Below, piece by piece: positions 1 through 9,967 of a stretch of 64,000 bases of DNA. Made by a program: the position numbers and the translations under genes. Position 1 is the first letter of the stretch. The number at the start of each line of letters is the position of its first letter. Origin of the DNA: Ustilago trichophora. Its lineage: Eukaryota; Basidiomycota; Ustilaginomycetes; Ustilaginales; Ustilaginaceae. The notes under the pieces are model-generated. The model saw nothing but the letters and a program-made list of their open reading frames with translations, was not told where the DNA came from and did not search any database. The DNA lies in NCBI GenBank assembly GCA_900323505.1, contig OOIN01000037.1, positions 310,001 to 374,000 on the forward strand, written 5' to 3'.

Positions 1-509
1 GCCGATGGTCATTTTACATGTTTGGAGAATATTTGATGACACCTACTTGGATGTGACCAGAATGCACAGCGACGCAGTACGATCCGGCTTTCTGATAATC
101 ATGACTACGCTGCGAGCTGCTGCTATTCAGCGGCGAGCCAAGTTTTGAGACGCTTTTCGACTTTAGCCGGTCCATATGCGCGAGGACTTGGTTACGAGTC
201 GTCGGAAGGTCCCGACGGGCTGGCGAGCAAGATGTACGCAACTCTGCCCGCTCTCCCGCAGGCGTGCTCAGACCCCTGCAGCAAGGGAGCATCCAAGATC
301 AGACTGGGCTAGCTCACTCAGTGTTGCTGTTGTGTTAGCGAGCTGGCAGCTCACAATAGGATCCGAGCAATCGGGGTAAGCTTCCTCCAACCTGAGCTAA
401 AAGCTGCCTGGTCGCCTGATTCAAGTCTTTCCACTCGGAGTCTGTTGCGAGGCACCGTCAACGAGAATGGAAAGGAAAGGAAACAAAAGGCTGCGTGAGG
501 TCCAAAGTC

Positions 510-534
510 TACAGTACATACTGCACATACTGTA
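510..534. promoter_or_regulatory. Pair of TACTGTA/TACAGTA words
   Basis: TACAGTA lies at 510-516 and TACTGTA at 528-534, so the two copies face each other across 11 bp. The word recurs through intergenic DNA of this window. A regulatory role is inference only. Confidence 0.25.
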
Positions 535-843
535 TAGACTGAGAAGGCTTGGTCGGTCGACTCTCCGGTCGGGCCTCTCTGTCCGTCGACCTGCCGAATC
601 GAGCAACGTTGCTGCAGGCTAGGCGCAAAAAGAAAAACAAAAAGTAGAAGTGATGCGAACGGATCCCTTCAAATCATGCAGCAGCCGCAGCCCAAATCGA
701 ACAGCTTCGGCGTGTGTGTGTGTGTGGTGAAATGCCTGAAATGGAGAGAAAAACAAAAGAAAATTTGGATCGGAAATTCTGTTTTTCCCACCCCGCTCCT
801 CTCAGGACCTGGCGCCTCATTCTTTTTCACAAAAATATACAGT

Positions 844-859
844 AAAAAAAAAAAAAAAA
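844..859. repeat. Poly-A tract
   Basis: A run of about 16 A followed by A-rich sequence to about 873, in non-coding DNA. It is a simple homopolymer with no associated element visible. Confidence 0.8.
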
Positions 860-2234
860 GAAAAAGAAAAAAAGGTAGCCTTCCTTTCCCATGCAAGGCC
901 AGTACACAAGCACCAAAGCATCCCAAACGCTCTCTCTCTGTGTGTCTCTCTCTCCTCTCCTCTCCTCTCCCTTTTTGTCCGAAACCAGGGGCTTAAAATC
1001 GATGCACTGGGACGATCCCAAGCCATACTCCATTGCTAAGCTTCCCATTTTTTCGATTTATTTTATTTGTAATTTAATTTCGTTTTATTTGAAATTCGCA
1101 GGACACTGGGCACAGTTGCAATTTGTGAGTTGTGCATGTTGTGTTTTGATGTGAGGCGAGAGAGAAAGAGAAGCAGTCGTGGGAAAGAGCGGCGGATGAG
1201 TCAATTTACAGTATCATCGTCGGACCCACCGACAGACGACGCCTTGTCACCTCAATCTCATCTCCAGCAGCACAGCTCAGCATCGCATGTGCTCCGCTCA
1301 GCGCTTGTCTTTCTCCACTCCACGCAAGCGCTTTGAGTTGACAAGGCTTCTTTCTTGGTACCGCTCGTCATCGTTAGCTCGGCTTGAACCCCTCTTTTTT
1401 CCCCTTTCCCTCTCTCGACACCCTCTATCCTCGGCCCCTCTCCATCTTGACCGTTTCATCCTCATCTCCTCATCGTCCGCCCCCCTTTCTCTGCGCTCAA
1501 CACGTCGCTTCTGCAGCCTTTCTCCCCGAAGTACGCACGCAACCTGCACCGAGCTCTGTCTTTCTCTCTCTCTCTCTTTCTTTTTTTCCTTCGCCAATAT
1601 CAACGCGAAAACAACAACTTTATCCTGCTGGCGTTACGTTGACCCCACTTACACCACCTCATCACGTTTCCTGCTTCTCGCGTCGTCTCCGAGTCTCGAC
1701 GTTTCCCCCTTCTCTCCACCAGCTTCGATTCATCTAGCTCCCACTTTCACCACCACCACCACCACCACCACCATCACCATCACCGCCCTCGTTCCGCCCG
1801 ATTCTTCAGCCTGACAAGCAGCGCCTGACGACGACCATAGGTTGCTTCTGCAAAGCAACTTGGACACCTCCTTCCTTTCTTGCTTACGACCATCATACGA
1901 CTACGCAACGACTAGACATCCCATCACCATCGACTACGAATATTTATCTCGCTGCAACGATTTCCGTCTCTCAGAATCACACTCTCCGTTTCACATCGCC
2001 TGATTTCGCATCATCCGACAGCCGTTCGCGCTCATTCATCTGCCCATCAGCTTGGGCACTCCCGAAGCCGTTCGTAACTTCCCCCCATCCTTGCTTTGAA
2101 ACCACCCCATTCAGCAGAGTACGTACCCCAACAAACACGGTCAGCGTGCTATGCAATAGCATCTCAGTGTCCCGACCCACCCCTTCTACTCATACCAGCC
2201 ATCACCTGGTCTCGTCTGTCTAGCCACAGCCACC

Positions 2235-4673
2235 ATGCCCAACCTGCCACTCCCTTCCAGATCCCCGCTACTCGGGCCGCGCAAGGCGCTTCGAGAGACT
2301 AGTCCTTCACCGCCAACACGTACAAGCTCGGCATCACCACTCCCACCAGCAGCGGTTGCCGGCCCAAGCAGTCTTGTTCGCTCACCACCCAAGCCCATCG
2401 CCTCCGGCAAGGAGCTATCGGAACAGTATGAGCTGCTCGAAAAGATCGGCGCCGGTTCCTTCGGCACTGTCTACAAGGCGATGCACAAGGAATCTCGCCA
2501 GATCGTAGCCATCAAGCAGGTCGACCTTGAGGATTCGGACGATGACATCAGCGAAATCCAGCAGGAAATTGCTCACTTGGCACAGTGTGACAGCGAATGG
2601 GTCACAAGATACTATGGCAGTTTTGTTAAAGGCTACAAGCTCTGGATCATCATGGAGTATCTCGCAGGCGGCTCCTGTCTCGACTTGCTCAAAGCCGGCG
2701 CTTTCTCGGAAGCACACATTGCCATCATCTGCCGTGAACTCCTCCTCGGTCTTGAATACCTTCACAACGAGGGCAAGATTCACCGTGACATCAAGGCTGC
2801 CAACGTCCTCCTTTCAGCGAGCGGCAAAGTCAAGCTTGCCGATTTCGGTGTTGCTGCTCAGCTTTCCAACAACAAGTCCAGGCGAAACACTTTTGTCGGC
2901 ACACCCTTCTGGATGGCTCCCGAGGTCATCCGTCAAGCCGGCTACGACTACAAAGCCGACATCTGGTCACTCGGTATCACTGCCATCGAGATGGCCAAGG
3001 GCGAACCACCACTAGCCGAGTACCATCCTATGCGCGTCCTCTTCCTTATCCCCAAGGCGAAAAGCCCGACTCTCGAAGGCAACTTTTCGTCTGCCTTCAA
3101 AGACTTTGTCGATCTCTGTCTCATCAAGGATCCCAAGCACCGCCCTTCCACCAAGGAGCTCTTGTCGCATCGTTTCATCAAATACGCCAAAAAGACGGTC
3201 CTCCTTACCGAACTCATCGAGAAGCACCAAGAGTACAAGGCACGCGGCGCGACCAGGGGAGGTGCCATCGTACGCGACCACCTGCGTGGTGTTGACGCCG
3301 AGTCGACCATCGGTGCAGGCACCATGATGAGCGAGTGGCAGTTTGACACGATGCGCTCTCGCATGTCGGTCTATGATGACCCAGCTGGCGAGGACGATGA
3401 TCTGACCGGGACCCTCGACGTTTGGGCCAAGCCAGGTCGCGGTCCTCCTTCGCCCAACGAAGAACGCGCAGGCTATGACACGGTTCGAGGCGGCCGTCCA
3501 GCTGGGCAGCTCATGGAAGCTGTCGACAGTGCCATGCACACGCCCAAACGCAACGGCACGATCCGTGCCACCCACGCTGTCAGCGGCGGTGACCAGGATG
3601 ACATCTCGGACCTTTCGACCGAGGCCTACACCAGCAGTGATGCTCTCAGTCGATCCTCTAGCACACCCGCCACTTCAACCGCCTCAGGACCCACGACTCC
3701 TGCCGAGAAGATTCGGAATTCGATCCACGTCGATGCATTGTGTGCCTCCTTCCGCGGCATGCAGCCGTCGGATGCACCCGATCGTTACCTCGCTGCAGGA
3801 ATTGGCAGGAACGCCGCAGCTGCTTCGTCGACGTCGCATCTTGCACCACCTTCTGCCAGCGGTCTTGCTGAGAGCAGTGTTGACATTGCTACTGCAGCTG
3901 CCACCATGGCATCGTCGCATGCCGGTTCTACGGCTACTCAGCACATTCGATGCGCCCGAGATGGAAAGGCATCCCCGAGTCACAGCAGAAATGGCTCTGC
4001 AGCCTCCTCAGCGCGTTCGACAGAGATCCGCACGCGTCGAAGCAGTTGGAACGAGCGCAACGACATCAATGGCACCGTTCTCAAGGAGGCCGACGTCGCC
4101 AACGGTCTTGAGACGCTACGACCCGTGCGTCGATTGGACGCCGGCGGATCGGCCAAGATCAGCCAGCAGTACATCGGCAGCTTGCGAAGCGGCTCGGCGC
4201 CCTCGGGACTCGACAAAGCCGGCAAAGCAGCACAGGCAGACGGATCGCCGCAGCGACAGCTGCGACACTCTCGTTCAGCACTGGCGAGCTCGAGCAGCGC
4301 AGCCAAGGCGCACGCCACTGCCAGCGAGAATCTGGTACGCGACGTGATTCTGCCCGTCATGGACCGCGCCAAGGAGCAAGACCTAGACGCAGCCGAGGTA
4401 GAAGCACTCGATATGATCTCCAAGGGCTTTGAAGACCTGAGCATGCTCAACTCGCGCCTGGCTTACTCGACCATTGTTGATCTTCTCTTGAGCATGAACG
4501 ACAACGAGCAGGCACGCGAGAACCTATCGACGACGTTCCGGCAGCGATTGACAGGACCTCAGATTGCCAAGTTGCAGACTACTTCTGCAGAGGAGGCACC
4601 CAGGTCGCCGATTGCGGACTTGCTGTACGGTCGATGGCTAGAGGGCCTGCGTACGCGTTGGATGGGCTACTGA
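2235..4673 (+). CDS. Ste20-like germinal-centre kinase (GCK family)
   Basis: An 812-residue serine/threonine kinase starting at an ATG in good context (CCACC before it). The kinase domain spans about residues 65-315. Visible motifs are the glycine loop GAGSFG (72-77), VAIK with Lys94, HRD (183-185), DFG (203-205), and the activation segment with Thr219 followed by GTPFWMAPE (222-230). The N-terminal position of the catalytic domain and the sequence just after it are typical of GCK-III kinases (MST3/STK25, yeast Nak1/Sid1-like). U. maydis Don3, a GCK acting in cell separation, is a plausible orthologue, but I cannot distinguish it from a Nak1-type paralogue by eye. Residues about 330-690 are Ser/Ala-rich and probably disordered. 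A conserved-looking helical segment follows at about 695-760. The gene has no intron. Subfamily assignment is inference; active kinase status is directly visible. Confidence 0.93.
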   Translation: MPNLPLPSRSPLLGPRKALRETSPSPPTRTSSASPLPPAAVAGPSSLVRSPPKPIASGKELSEQYELLEKIGAGSFGTVYKAMHKESRQIVAIKQVDLEDSDDDISEIQQEIAHLAQCDSEWVTRYYGSFVKGYKLWIIMEYLAGGSCLDLLKAGAFSEAHIAIICRELLLGLEYLHNEGKIHRDIKAANVLLSASGKVKLADFGVAAQLSNNKSRRNTFVGTPFWMAPEVIRQAGYDYKADIWSLGITAIEMAKGEPPLAEYHPMRVLFLIPKAKSPTLEGNFSSAFKDFVDLCLIKDPKHRPSTKELLSHRFIKYAKKTVLLTELIEKHQEYKARGATRGGAIVRDHLRGVDAESTIGAGTMMSEWQFDTMRSRMSVYDDPAGEDDDLTGTLDVWAKPGRGPPSPNEERAGYDTVRGGRPAGQLMEAVDSAMHTPKRNGTIRATHAVSGGDQDDISDLSTEAYTSSDALSRSSSTPATSTASGPTTPAEKIRNSIHVDALCASFRGMQPSDAPDRYLAAGIGRNAAAASSTSHLAPPSASGLAESSVDIATAAATMASSHAGSTATQHIRCARDGKASPSHSRNGSAASSARSTEIRTRRSSWNERNDINGTVLKEADVANGLETLRPVRRLDAGGSAKISQQYIGSLRSGSAPSGLDKAGKAAQADGSPQRQLRHSRSALASSSSAAKAHATASENLVRDVILPVMDRAKEQDLDAAEVEALDMISKGFEDLSMLNSRLAYSTIVDLLLSMNDNEQARENLSTTFRQRLTGPQIAKLQTTSAEEAPRSPIADLLYGRWLEGLRTRWMGY

Positions 4674-5060
4674 GCACATATTGCCAGATATGTTTGGTTT
4701 GATACCCGAGAAGCTCATCGCTACTACTTTTTTTTTTTTTTTTTTTTCGATACTCGCATCTATCTTTCTATTGCTGAGACTTGAAAACCTTGTTTTGCAT
4801 TGTTGCGCACTATTCTGCATTGTTATCACGGACACTATACTCAATTTCTATCGTTGTTAGCATAAGCTTGTCTTATGGTGTGTGATGGCGAGGTGAATCT
4901 AGACATGGGTTGTGCGCGCTTAGCTGTTGGGAAGCCTTATCGTGGTCAAGGCAAGAGCAGAAAATGGATGAAAAGATGATGTTCCATTGCACTAGACGTA
5001 ACAGACCGAAGAGGTTTACGGAGGAAGACAGAAACGAAGAAAACAAGGATCGGATGGACA
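4674..5060. other. Convergent 3' spacer between two kinase genes
   Basis: The 3' ends of the Ste20-like kinase (+) and the CaMK-type kinase (-) face each other here. The spacer contains a T tract of about 20 (4728-4747) and AT-rich sequence suited to 3' end formation. No gene is seen. Confidence 0.6.
4728..4747. repeat. Poly-T tract, 20 nt
   Basis: A T homopolymer 55 nt after the stop codon of the Ste20-like kinase, presumably in its 3' untranslated region. Confidence 0.85.
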
Positions 5061-6146
5061 TCAAGCTTGGGTAGTGGGAGGTAGGACTTGATCCAAGTTG
5101 CTGGATTCGTGTTCTGCGTCCTTGATGGTTTGTCTCAATTTTTCGATTTCTTCCTTGTTGGGGGTATGTTCGTTTGTTCTCAATCTGTTGATGAGTCGGA
5201 TACCGTTTACGGCTTTGCGGAAGGTTCTCTTTGCGTTGAAAGCCGATTTGATATCGGGTAGGAGATCCTTCTGTTCGGAAGCGTTGGTTGTAGCAACGTT
5301 GTCGGCTGTGGGAGCGGCAGATTCGAGCCATGGATGTTGAAGTGCTTGCTTGGCAGTCAAGCGTTGGGAAGGGTTGATGGTAAGCAGTTGGTTGATGAAA
5401 TCTTTGGCAGGTTCAGAGACGTGTTCCCAGTACTGGGTGGGTTCGAATCGGTAATCTGCATTGATGATGGCTTGCATCTCTTCCATGGTGGTATCACGAT
5501 CGAAAGGGGTATATCCGCAGAGGAGGAAGTATGTAATGACACCGATGGCCCACATGTCGACGGGTTTACCGTGACCTGTTTTTTTAAAGATCTCGGGAGC
5601 CATGTATCCGGGTGTACCGCAGGTTGTGGAGAGAACGGTGATCTTTTCATCGTCCACTACACGGGAGAGACCGAAATCGGCAATCAAAAGGTCACTCTGT
5701 TCGGTCTTGTCCCTGAAGAGGAGATTCTCGGGCTTGAGATCTCTGTGTACAATCCCCTGATCGTGCAGGTAGACAACCGCCTCGGTGATAGTGCGTACAA
5801 TATGCGCCGCATCCTTTTCAAAGTAGCTCCCTCGTTCGCAGATACGATCGAAGAGCTCTCCTCCCACACACAAATCAGTGACGAGGTAAAGATTGTTCAT
5901 GGTCTCGAAATAGTCTACCAAGGTGACGATGGATCGATGACCTTGAGAGACGCGCTTGAGAGCAGCGATTTCGTTACGGACCATGTGCTCGCGACCCTCC
6001 ATGAGCTTTTTCGAGATGACTTTGCAAGCGTAGTATTGGCCCGTCTTGATGTGTACGGCTTCCTTTACGACGGCATAGGTTCCCTGGCCCAGAGTGCGGC
6101 CGGTCTTGTAGGCGCAAGGCACGGTTTGGGGTTGTGCGGAGGCCAT
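5061..6146 (-). CDS. Calcium/calmodulin-dependent protein kinase (CaMKI/CMK type)
   Basis: A 361-residue kinase with the compact layout of fungal CaMK1/Cmk enzymes. The catalytic domain covers about 13-273: glycine loop GQGTYAVV (20-27), Lys42, HRDLKPEN (134-141), DFG (157-159), and an activation loop reading TTCGTPGYMAPE with Thr175 at the position phosphorylated by CaMK kinases. After the domain, a basic amphipathic stretch (about 303-323, FNAKRTFRKAVNGI...) is the expected autoinhibitory and calmodulin-binding helix. It responds to Ca2+ signals in the cytosol. The gene has one exon, and its start ATG is the first in frame. It converges with the upstream Ste20-like kinase and diverges from DOT1 across a 1.2 kb promoter holding a compound microsatellite. 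Calmodulin binding is inferred from composition and position. Confidence 0.93.
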   Translation of the reverse strand: MASAQPQTVPCAYKTGRTLGQGTYAVVKEAVHIKTGQYYACKVISKKLMEGREHMVRNEIAALKRVSQGHRSIVTLVDYFETMNNLYLVTDLCVGGELFDRICERGSYFEKDAAHIVRTITEAVVYLHDQGIVHRDLKPENLLFRDKTEQSDLLIADFGLSRVVDDEKITVLSTTCGTPGYMAPEIFKKTGHGKPVDMWAIGVITYFLLCGYTPFDRDTTMEEMQAIINADYRFEPTQYWEHVSEPAKDFINQLLTINPSQRLTAKQALQHPWLESAAPTADNVATTNASEQKDLLPDIKSAFNAKRTFRKAVNGIRLINRLRTNEHTPNKEEIEKLRQTIKDAEHESSNLDQVLPPTTQA

Positions 6147-6317
6147 GGTATGCGGACAAGAGCTTGGCGGTGGAGTGTGGAGGTCGAGAGATGGTATCAG
6201 GATCGATTTTGCGGATGCGTAATCCTCGAGAGACGGAGAGATGGATGATAGGTCGGCGGATGGGTGCTAGATGGAGAGGAAGCAAACAAGCAAGCAAGCA
6301 AGCGAGCGAACGAGATG

Positions 6318-6370
<53 letters not shown>

Positions 6371-7365
6371 TGTGTGTGTGTGTGTGTGTGTGTTGGGGGT
6401 TGACCGGAAAGGTGACGTGAAACCAAAAAAGAAGCGGGATCTTTTGCTGTTGCTGCAGCGTGGAAAGTGTGCACGGGCACAGTTGATTCAAAATTCGAGT
6501 CTAAAATTGGTGCACTCTGCTCTTTCTCTCTCTTTCTCGCTATCGTTGTCCTTGAGAGCATCATCCTCTCCCTGATATCAAAGTGTGGCTGGTTGAATAC
6601 TTCGATACTCGTTTACCATCCGAAATGAATCAATCACCTCGATCGGCTGCACCTGTCCGAATCATCTCAGCTCTCAAAGGCAACCAAAAGAGTGGGCATT
6701 GCTGTTAAAACCTATCAACCAAACGACGTCCGAATGCTGTGTGAGTTGTAGCAGAGAGCACAAAAAATAACTCGCACGAGAAAAGTACACTTCAATGCCG
6801 GAAGAAGAGAGAGAAAAAGTCGTGCGACCCTGACTTCTCTCTGTTTGAGCGACTCTTTCCTTGACTCATGTGCAAAGCCGGAGCGCGCGTCGAAAAGAGA
6901 GAGAGAGAAAGAGAGAGAGGTGTTGCTGTGTTGGGCGGAAAAGAAAAAAAGAGTGTGTCGGCCTGTCACATTGCTCTTGTCTGCATGTTTGTGCATATTC
7001 ATCCTTCGTCTGTCACCACCATCTCCATCCGGCATTCTGTAACATCATCCGCCACGCACACATCAGACACGCTTTCTTTTAGACCTATACCTGCTCGAGC
7101 ATATCTCTCCTGGACTTGATCGCCCCCATTCTGCTCGGCAATCTCGGCATTTGGACCCACCCTCCACACACACGCTGTACTACTATTCGTATCCTATCTC
7201 TCTTTGGAGCGTCTCTGGAAGCCGCACATCACCTACACCCACCTCTTCAGCCATCCGTCTTACAAACGAGAACCGCACATGTGTTACCGCTGCTAACAAA
7301 GGCGTCACCCAGTATATACATCTAGGAAGCCTGTGTTCCATCCGGTCATCCGTGCTGAATCCACC
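6147..7365. other. Divergent promoter region, CaMK kinase / DOT1
   Basis: A 1.2 kb interval between divergent genes. It contains an AAGC-type repeat (about 6282-6312), a compound GA/TG microsatellite (6324-6393) and a second GA-rich patch (about 6896-6920). The DOT1-proximal 300 nt are pyrimidine-rich. No gene is supported; frames through the microsatellite give only Arg-Glu, Ser-Leu or Thr-His dipeptide strings. Confidence 0.6.
6324..6393. repeat. Compound microsatellite (GA)n-(TG)n
   Basis: About 45 nt of perfect GA dinucleotides run directly into about 25 nt of TG dinucleotides. The repeat lies about 180 bp upstream of the CaMK start codon, probably in its promoter or leader. Confidence 0.95.
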
Positions 7366-9771
7366 ATGATCAACTTCTTCGGCGCCAAACCCCCATCAGC
7401 CTCCAAGTCTTCCTCCAACACTTCCGCAACGCGCACCGTCTCGGCCACAACTTCAACTTCGTCGCCATCCACTTCTTCCTCCACCACCACCAGCCAACCT
7501 CCGCTTAAAAAGACAAAGATCGCCTCGCCCGCCGTCACCGTCGTCACCACCGTCAAGAAGAAACTAGCTCCACCCAAACCCGCCGAACCTCGTGATCCCA
7601 TCGCCGCTCTCTCCGGTTACAACTCCAAGAATGCCCTGCCCGAAGAGAAGCGTCGTCGCATCATCGAAGAGAGGCTAGCTACACAGCGTCAAAAGTCGAT
7701 CCAGACGAGCCTCGAAGCGCAACTCAGAGCGCCGGTCAAATCTTCATCCAAGTCCAAGAGGTCATCTCAGACAACTTCAAGTGCAAAGCCAAAGCCAAAG
7801 AAGCCACGCAAGAAGGTCGTCGACTCGGACAGCGACGATCTGGATGATGATGAACGCTTTGGCGGCTACGGCAGGTCGTCTCGCAAGGGAAGCAGTGCTC
7901 CTTCTACACCACGTGGATCGAAGCGCGCCAGCGTTGACCCGCATCCAACAACAGATAGCTATCAGAAGGTCGGAAGAGAAGGTGTCTTGCCCAATTACAC
8001 CGTCCCAAGAGATATCCTCGCCACCACTTCTCCTGCGAGTGAAGCGGCAGCACAAGATCCCAAAAAGCCCATCTCATCAGCCGACATTGTCACTAGCAAC
8101 TTCAAGTCGTACGGTCCCTATTTCCACGGTCTCGGCGATGCTCCCCGTGCCGTGCTCGAGTATCCTGGTCCAGGTGCATCGGAGGAGTTCTTACTGCTGG
8201 TACCCAAGGATGCTGACGAGTACGACCCGTTGATGGAGCTGCTTGCCACCGTTCGAGCCATCGTCACCCACTACTTGACTCCGGAGCAACGCAAAGCATT
8301 TGGTGCACTCGACAGTTTGGAAGTCTCCAACAATGCCGGTATGATCCTTCCTAGCGCTACCAACGGCGCTTCCGCCTCCACCAGCGCTGCTTCCAACACA
8401 GCTGCTGCCCTGGCTGACACCAACGGCGTCAACGGCACACGTGCCAAGTCGGCCGATTTGCTCGACAGCGAAGGCTCCAAAGCCTCTCGCAAGGACGAAC
8501 TCGTCGGTTCTGACCCAAGCCAAGACGCGGGATCCAAGACGCCCGAACCGCACGCCAATGGAATCTCGCACACCGCTCCCGTCTCACCCTCATCCCACAC
8601 TACCAACGCCAGCACAGCTGCAGCACCAGCGACCGGTTCAGTAGCCAAATCCGTCCTGGTCAACAACGCCCTTCTCCGCCTCGACTCACCCGCACCTACC
8701 GAATCCTCTCTCGCCTCGGATCACTCTTCCAATCCCGCCTCTACCGATCCAGACTCGATCCTTCGCTCCTTCACAAAGGCACGCAACCGTCGCGATGGCC
8801 CTCTCTTCATGCGTGCGCTCTCCCGGTTCAACTCTGCCCTCGTCGCCCTGCGCGATTCCGGTGCTCTCGCCGCCAACATCTCGTCGTTGGGCCACTCCAC
8901 CGGTGTCCCCGAGGGCATTTGGCGATTGATCCAGGACCAAGTCTACGCCCGCGTAGTTGGACCTCGCGTAGAAGAACTAGGTCGATACCAAGCGTTCTCC
9001 GACAACGTCTACGGCGAACTTCTACCGCGCTTCATGTCCGAGATCGCTCAACTCACCCGCTTGGGTCCCGACAAGGTCTTTGTCGATTTGGGAAGCGGTG
9101 TGGGCAATCTTTTGATCCAAACGAGCCTTCAAACTGGATCCGAAGCCTATGGATGCGAGATGATGCCCATCCCCGCCGCACTTGCTTCGCAGCAGATCAG
9201 CGAAGCGCAGCTCCGGTGGGCCGCTTGGGGTCTGCGTGGGTCCGACGCCGTCGAAGCGTGGCAGGGCGATTTTGGGGAACACACTGGGGTGAGGGATGTC
9301 TTGAAACGAGCCGATGTGGTTTTGGTCAACAACTATGCGTTCTTACCCAAGACCAACGAGAATCTTTCGTTGCTGTTCTTGGACCTACCGGACGGAGCGC
9401 AGATTGTTTCGTTGAAGCCGTTTGTTCCTCCCGATTTCCGGCTGACGCAGAGGACGCTGAGCAGTCCGCTGGCGATTCTGAGGGTGACGGAGAGGCTGTA
9501 CACTTCAGGATGCGTAAGCTGGGCAGACGGTGGAGGCAGATACTACATCCAAACGGTGGATAGGAGTCTGGTTAGGGAGTTTTTGGAATTGGCCAACAGC
9601 GGAGCGAATGCAGCAAGGAGGGGAAAGGGGAGAGGGAGGGCAAGGGATGCAAGTGAAGATGGTGCTGCGGCGGGGAGCGATCTGATGGTGGGACAGGATG
9701 TTAGGAGGAAACGTTGGAAGGCGGCGATTGAGGACGATGATGAGGATGAAGATGATGATGACCTTGTATAA
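7366..9771 (+). CDS. DOT1: Histone H3 lysine-79 methyltransferase Dot1
   Basis: An 801-residue protein when started at the ATG at 7366 (CCACC precedes it). The open frame extends 11 codons further upstream but only from a GTG. The N-terminal third is Ser/Thr/Lys-rich with a basic cluster (about residues 135-160) followed by an acidic patch, a likely DNA or nucleosome contact region. The C-terminal half carries the DOT1 fold. FVDLGSGVGN (572-581) is the S-adenosylmethionine-binding motif I, followed by a YGCEMMPIPA segment and VLVNNYAF, both typical of Dot1. Dot1 methylates nucleosomal H3K79 without a SET domain and influences silencing and DNA-damage checkpoints. The protein ends in a short basic then acidic tail (EDDDEDEDDDDLV). 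The gene has a single exon and converges with the carrier gene downstream. Confidence 0.93.
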   Translation: MINFFGAKPPSASKSSSNTSATRTVSATTSTSSPSTSSSTTTSQPPLKKTKIASPAVTVVTTVKKKLAPPKPAEPRDPIAALSGYNSKNALPEEKRRRIIEERLATQRQKSIQTSLEAQLRAPVKSSSKSKRSSQTTSSAKPKPKKPRKKVVDSDSDDLDDDERFGGYGRSSRKGSSAPSTPRGSKRASVDPHPTTDSYQKVGREGVLPNYTVPRDILATTSPASEAAAQDPKKPISSADIVTSNFKSYGPYFHGLGDAPRAVLEYPGPGASEEFLLLVPKDADEYDPLMELLATVRAIVTHYLTPEQRKAFGALDSLEVSNNAGMILPSATNGASASTSAASNTAAALADTNGVNGTRAKSADLLDSEGSKASRKDELVGSDPSQDAGSKTPEPHANGISHTAPVSPSSHTTNASTAAAPATGSVAKSVLVNNALLRLDSPAPTESSLASDHSSNPASTDPDSILRSFTKARNRRDGPLFMRALSRFNSALVALRDSGALAANISSLGHSTGVPEGIWRLIQDQVYARVVGPRVEELGRYQAFSDNVYGELLPRFMSEIAQLTRLGPDKVFVDLGSGVGNLLIQTSLQTGSEAYGCEMMPIPAALASQQISEAQLRWAAWGLRGSDAVEAWQGDFGEHTGVRDVLKRADVVLVNNYAFLPKTNENLSLLFLDLPDGAQIVSLKPFVPPDFRLTQRTLSSPLAILRVTERLYTSGCVSWADGGGRYYIQTVDRSLVREFLELANSGANAARRGKGRGRARDASEDGAAAGSDLMVGQDVRRKRWKAAIEDDDEDEDDDDLV

Positions 9772-9967
9772 CATTATTGCTACACTTTTGCTAGATCTTT
9801 TATCTATCATCTTGCCTTAAGAAGCATTATCTCACTAATTTTTCCACAACTTTGGCAATCTGGAGAGTGTGTTTCTGATTAAAGTCTAGGGTTAAGTCAT
9901 TGCAGAGTTGTGTGTGTGTGTGTGTGTGTTGGGGGGTATACAAATACATGATGATTCTTTGTGATTT
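9772..9967. other. Short convergent spacer with TG repeat
   Basis: This 196 bp spacer separates the 3' ends of DOT1 and the mitochondrial carrier. It contains a TG dinucleotide run at about 9909-9929. No gene is present. Confidence 0.6.

Larger units (their letters stand above)
1..2234. other. Gene-free leader region upstream of the Ste20-like kinase
   Basis: No open frame here resembles a protein. The left part has an A tract (844-859), a TCTCC-type pyrimidine repeat near 940-970 and four TACTGTA/TACAGTA words (510, 528, 838, 1207). From about 1370 to 2230 the plus strand is strongly pyrimidine-rich, including a CAC triplet run at about 1749-1772. That is typical of a smut-fungus promoter and transcribed leader for the kinase starting at 2235. 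Open frames over the CT-rich stretch are low-complexity Ser/Leu/Phe strings and are not called. Confidence 0.6.

Noticed and set aside
1287..1814. 175-codon frame in the CT-rich leader
   Set aside because: Low-complexity Ser/Leu/Phe/Thr product from pyrimidine-rich DNA; more likely leader sequence.
5334..6248. 304-codon plus-strand frame opposite the CaMK-type kinase
   Set aside because: The minus strand has every kinase motif; the plus-strand product has none and runs into the promoter.
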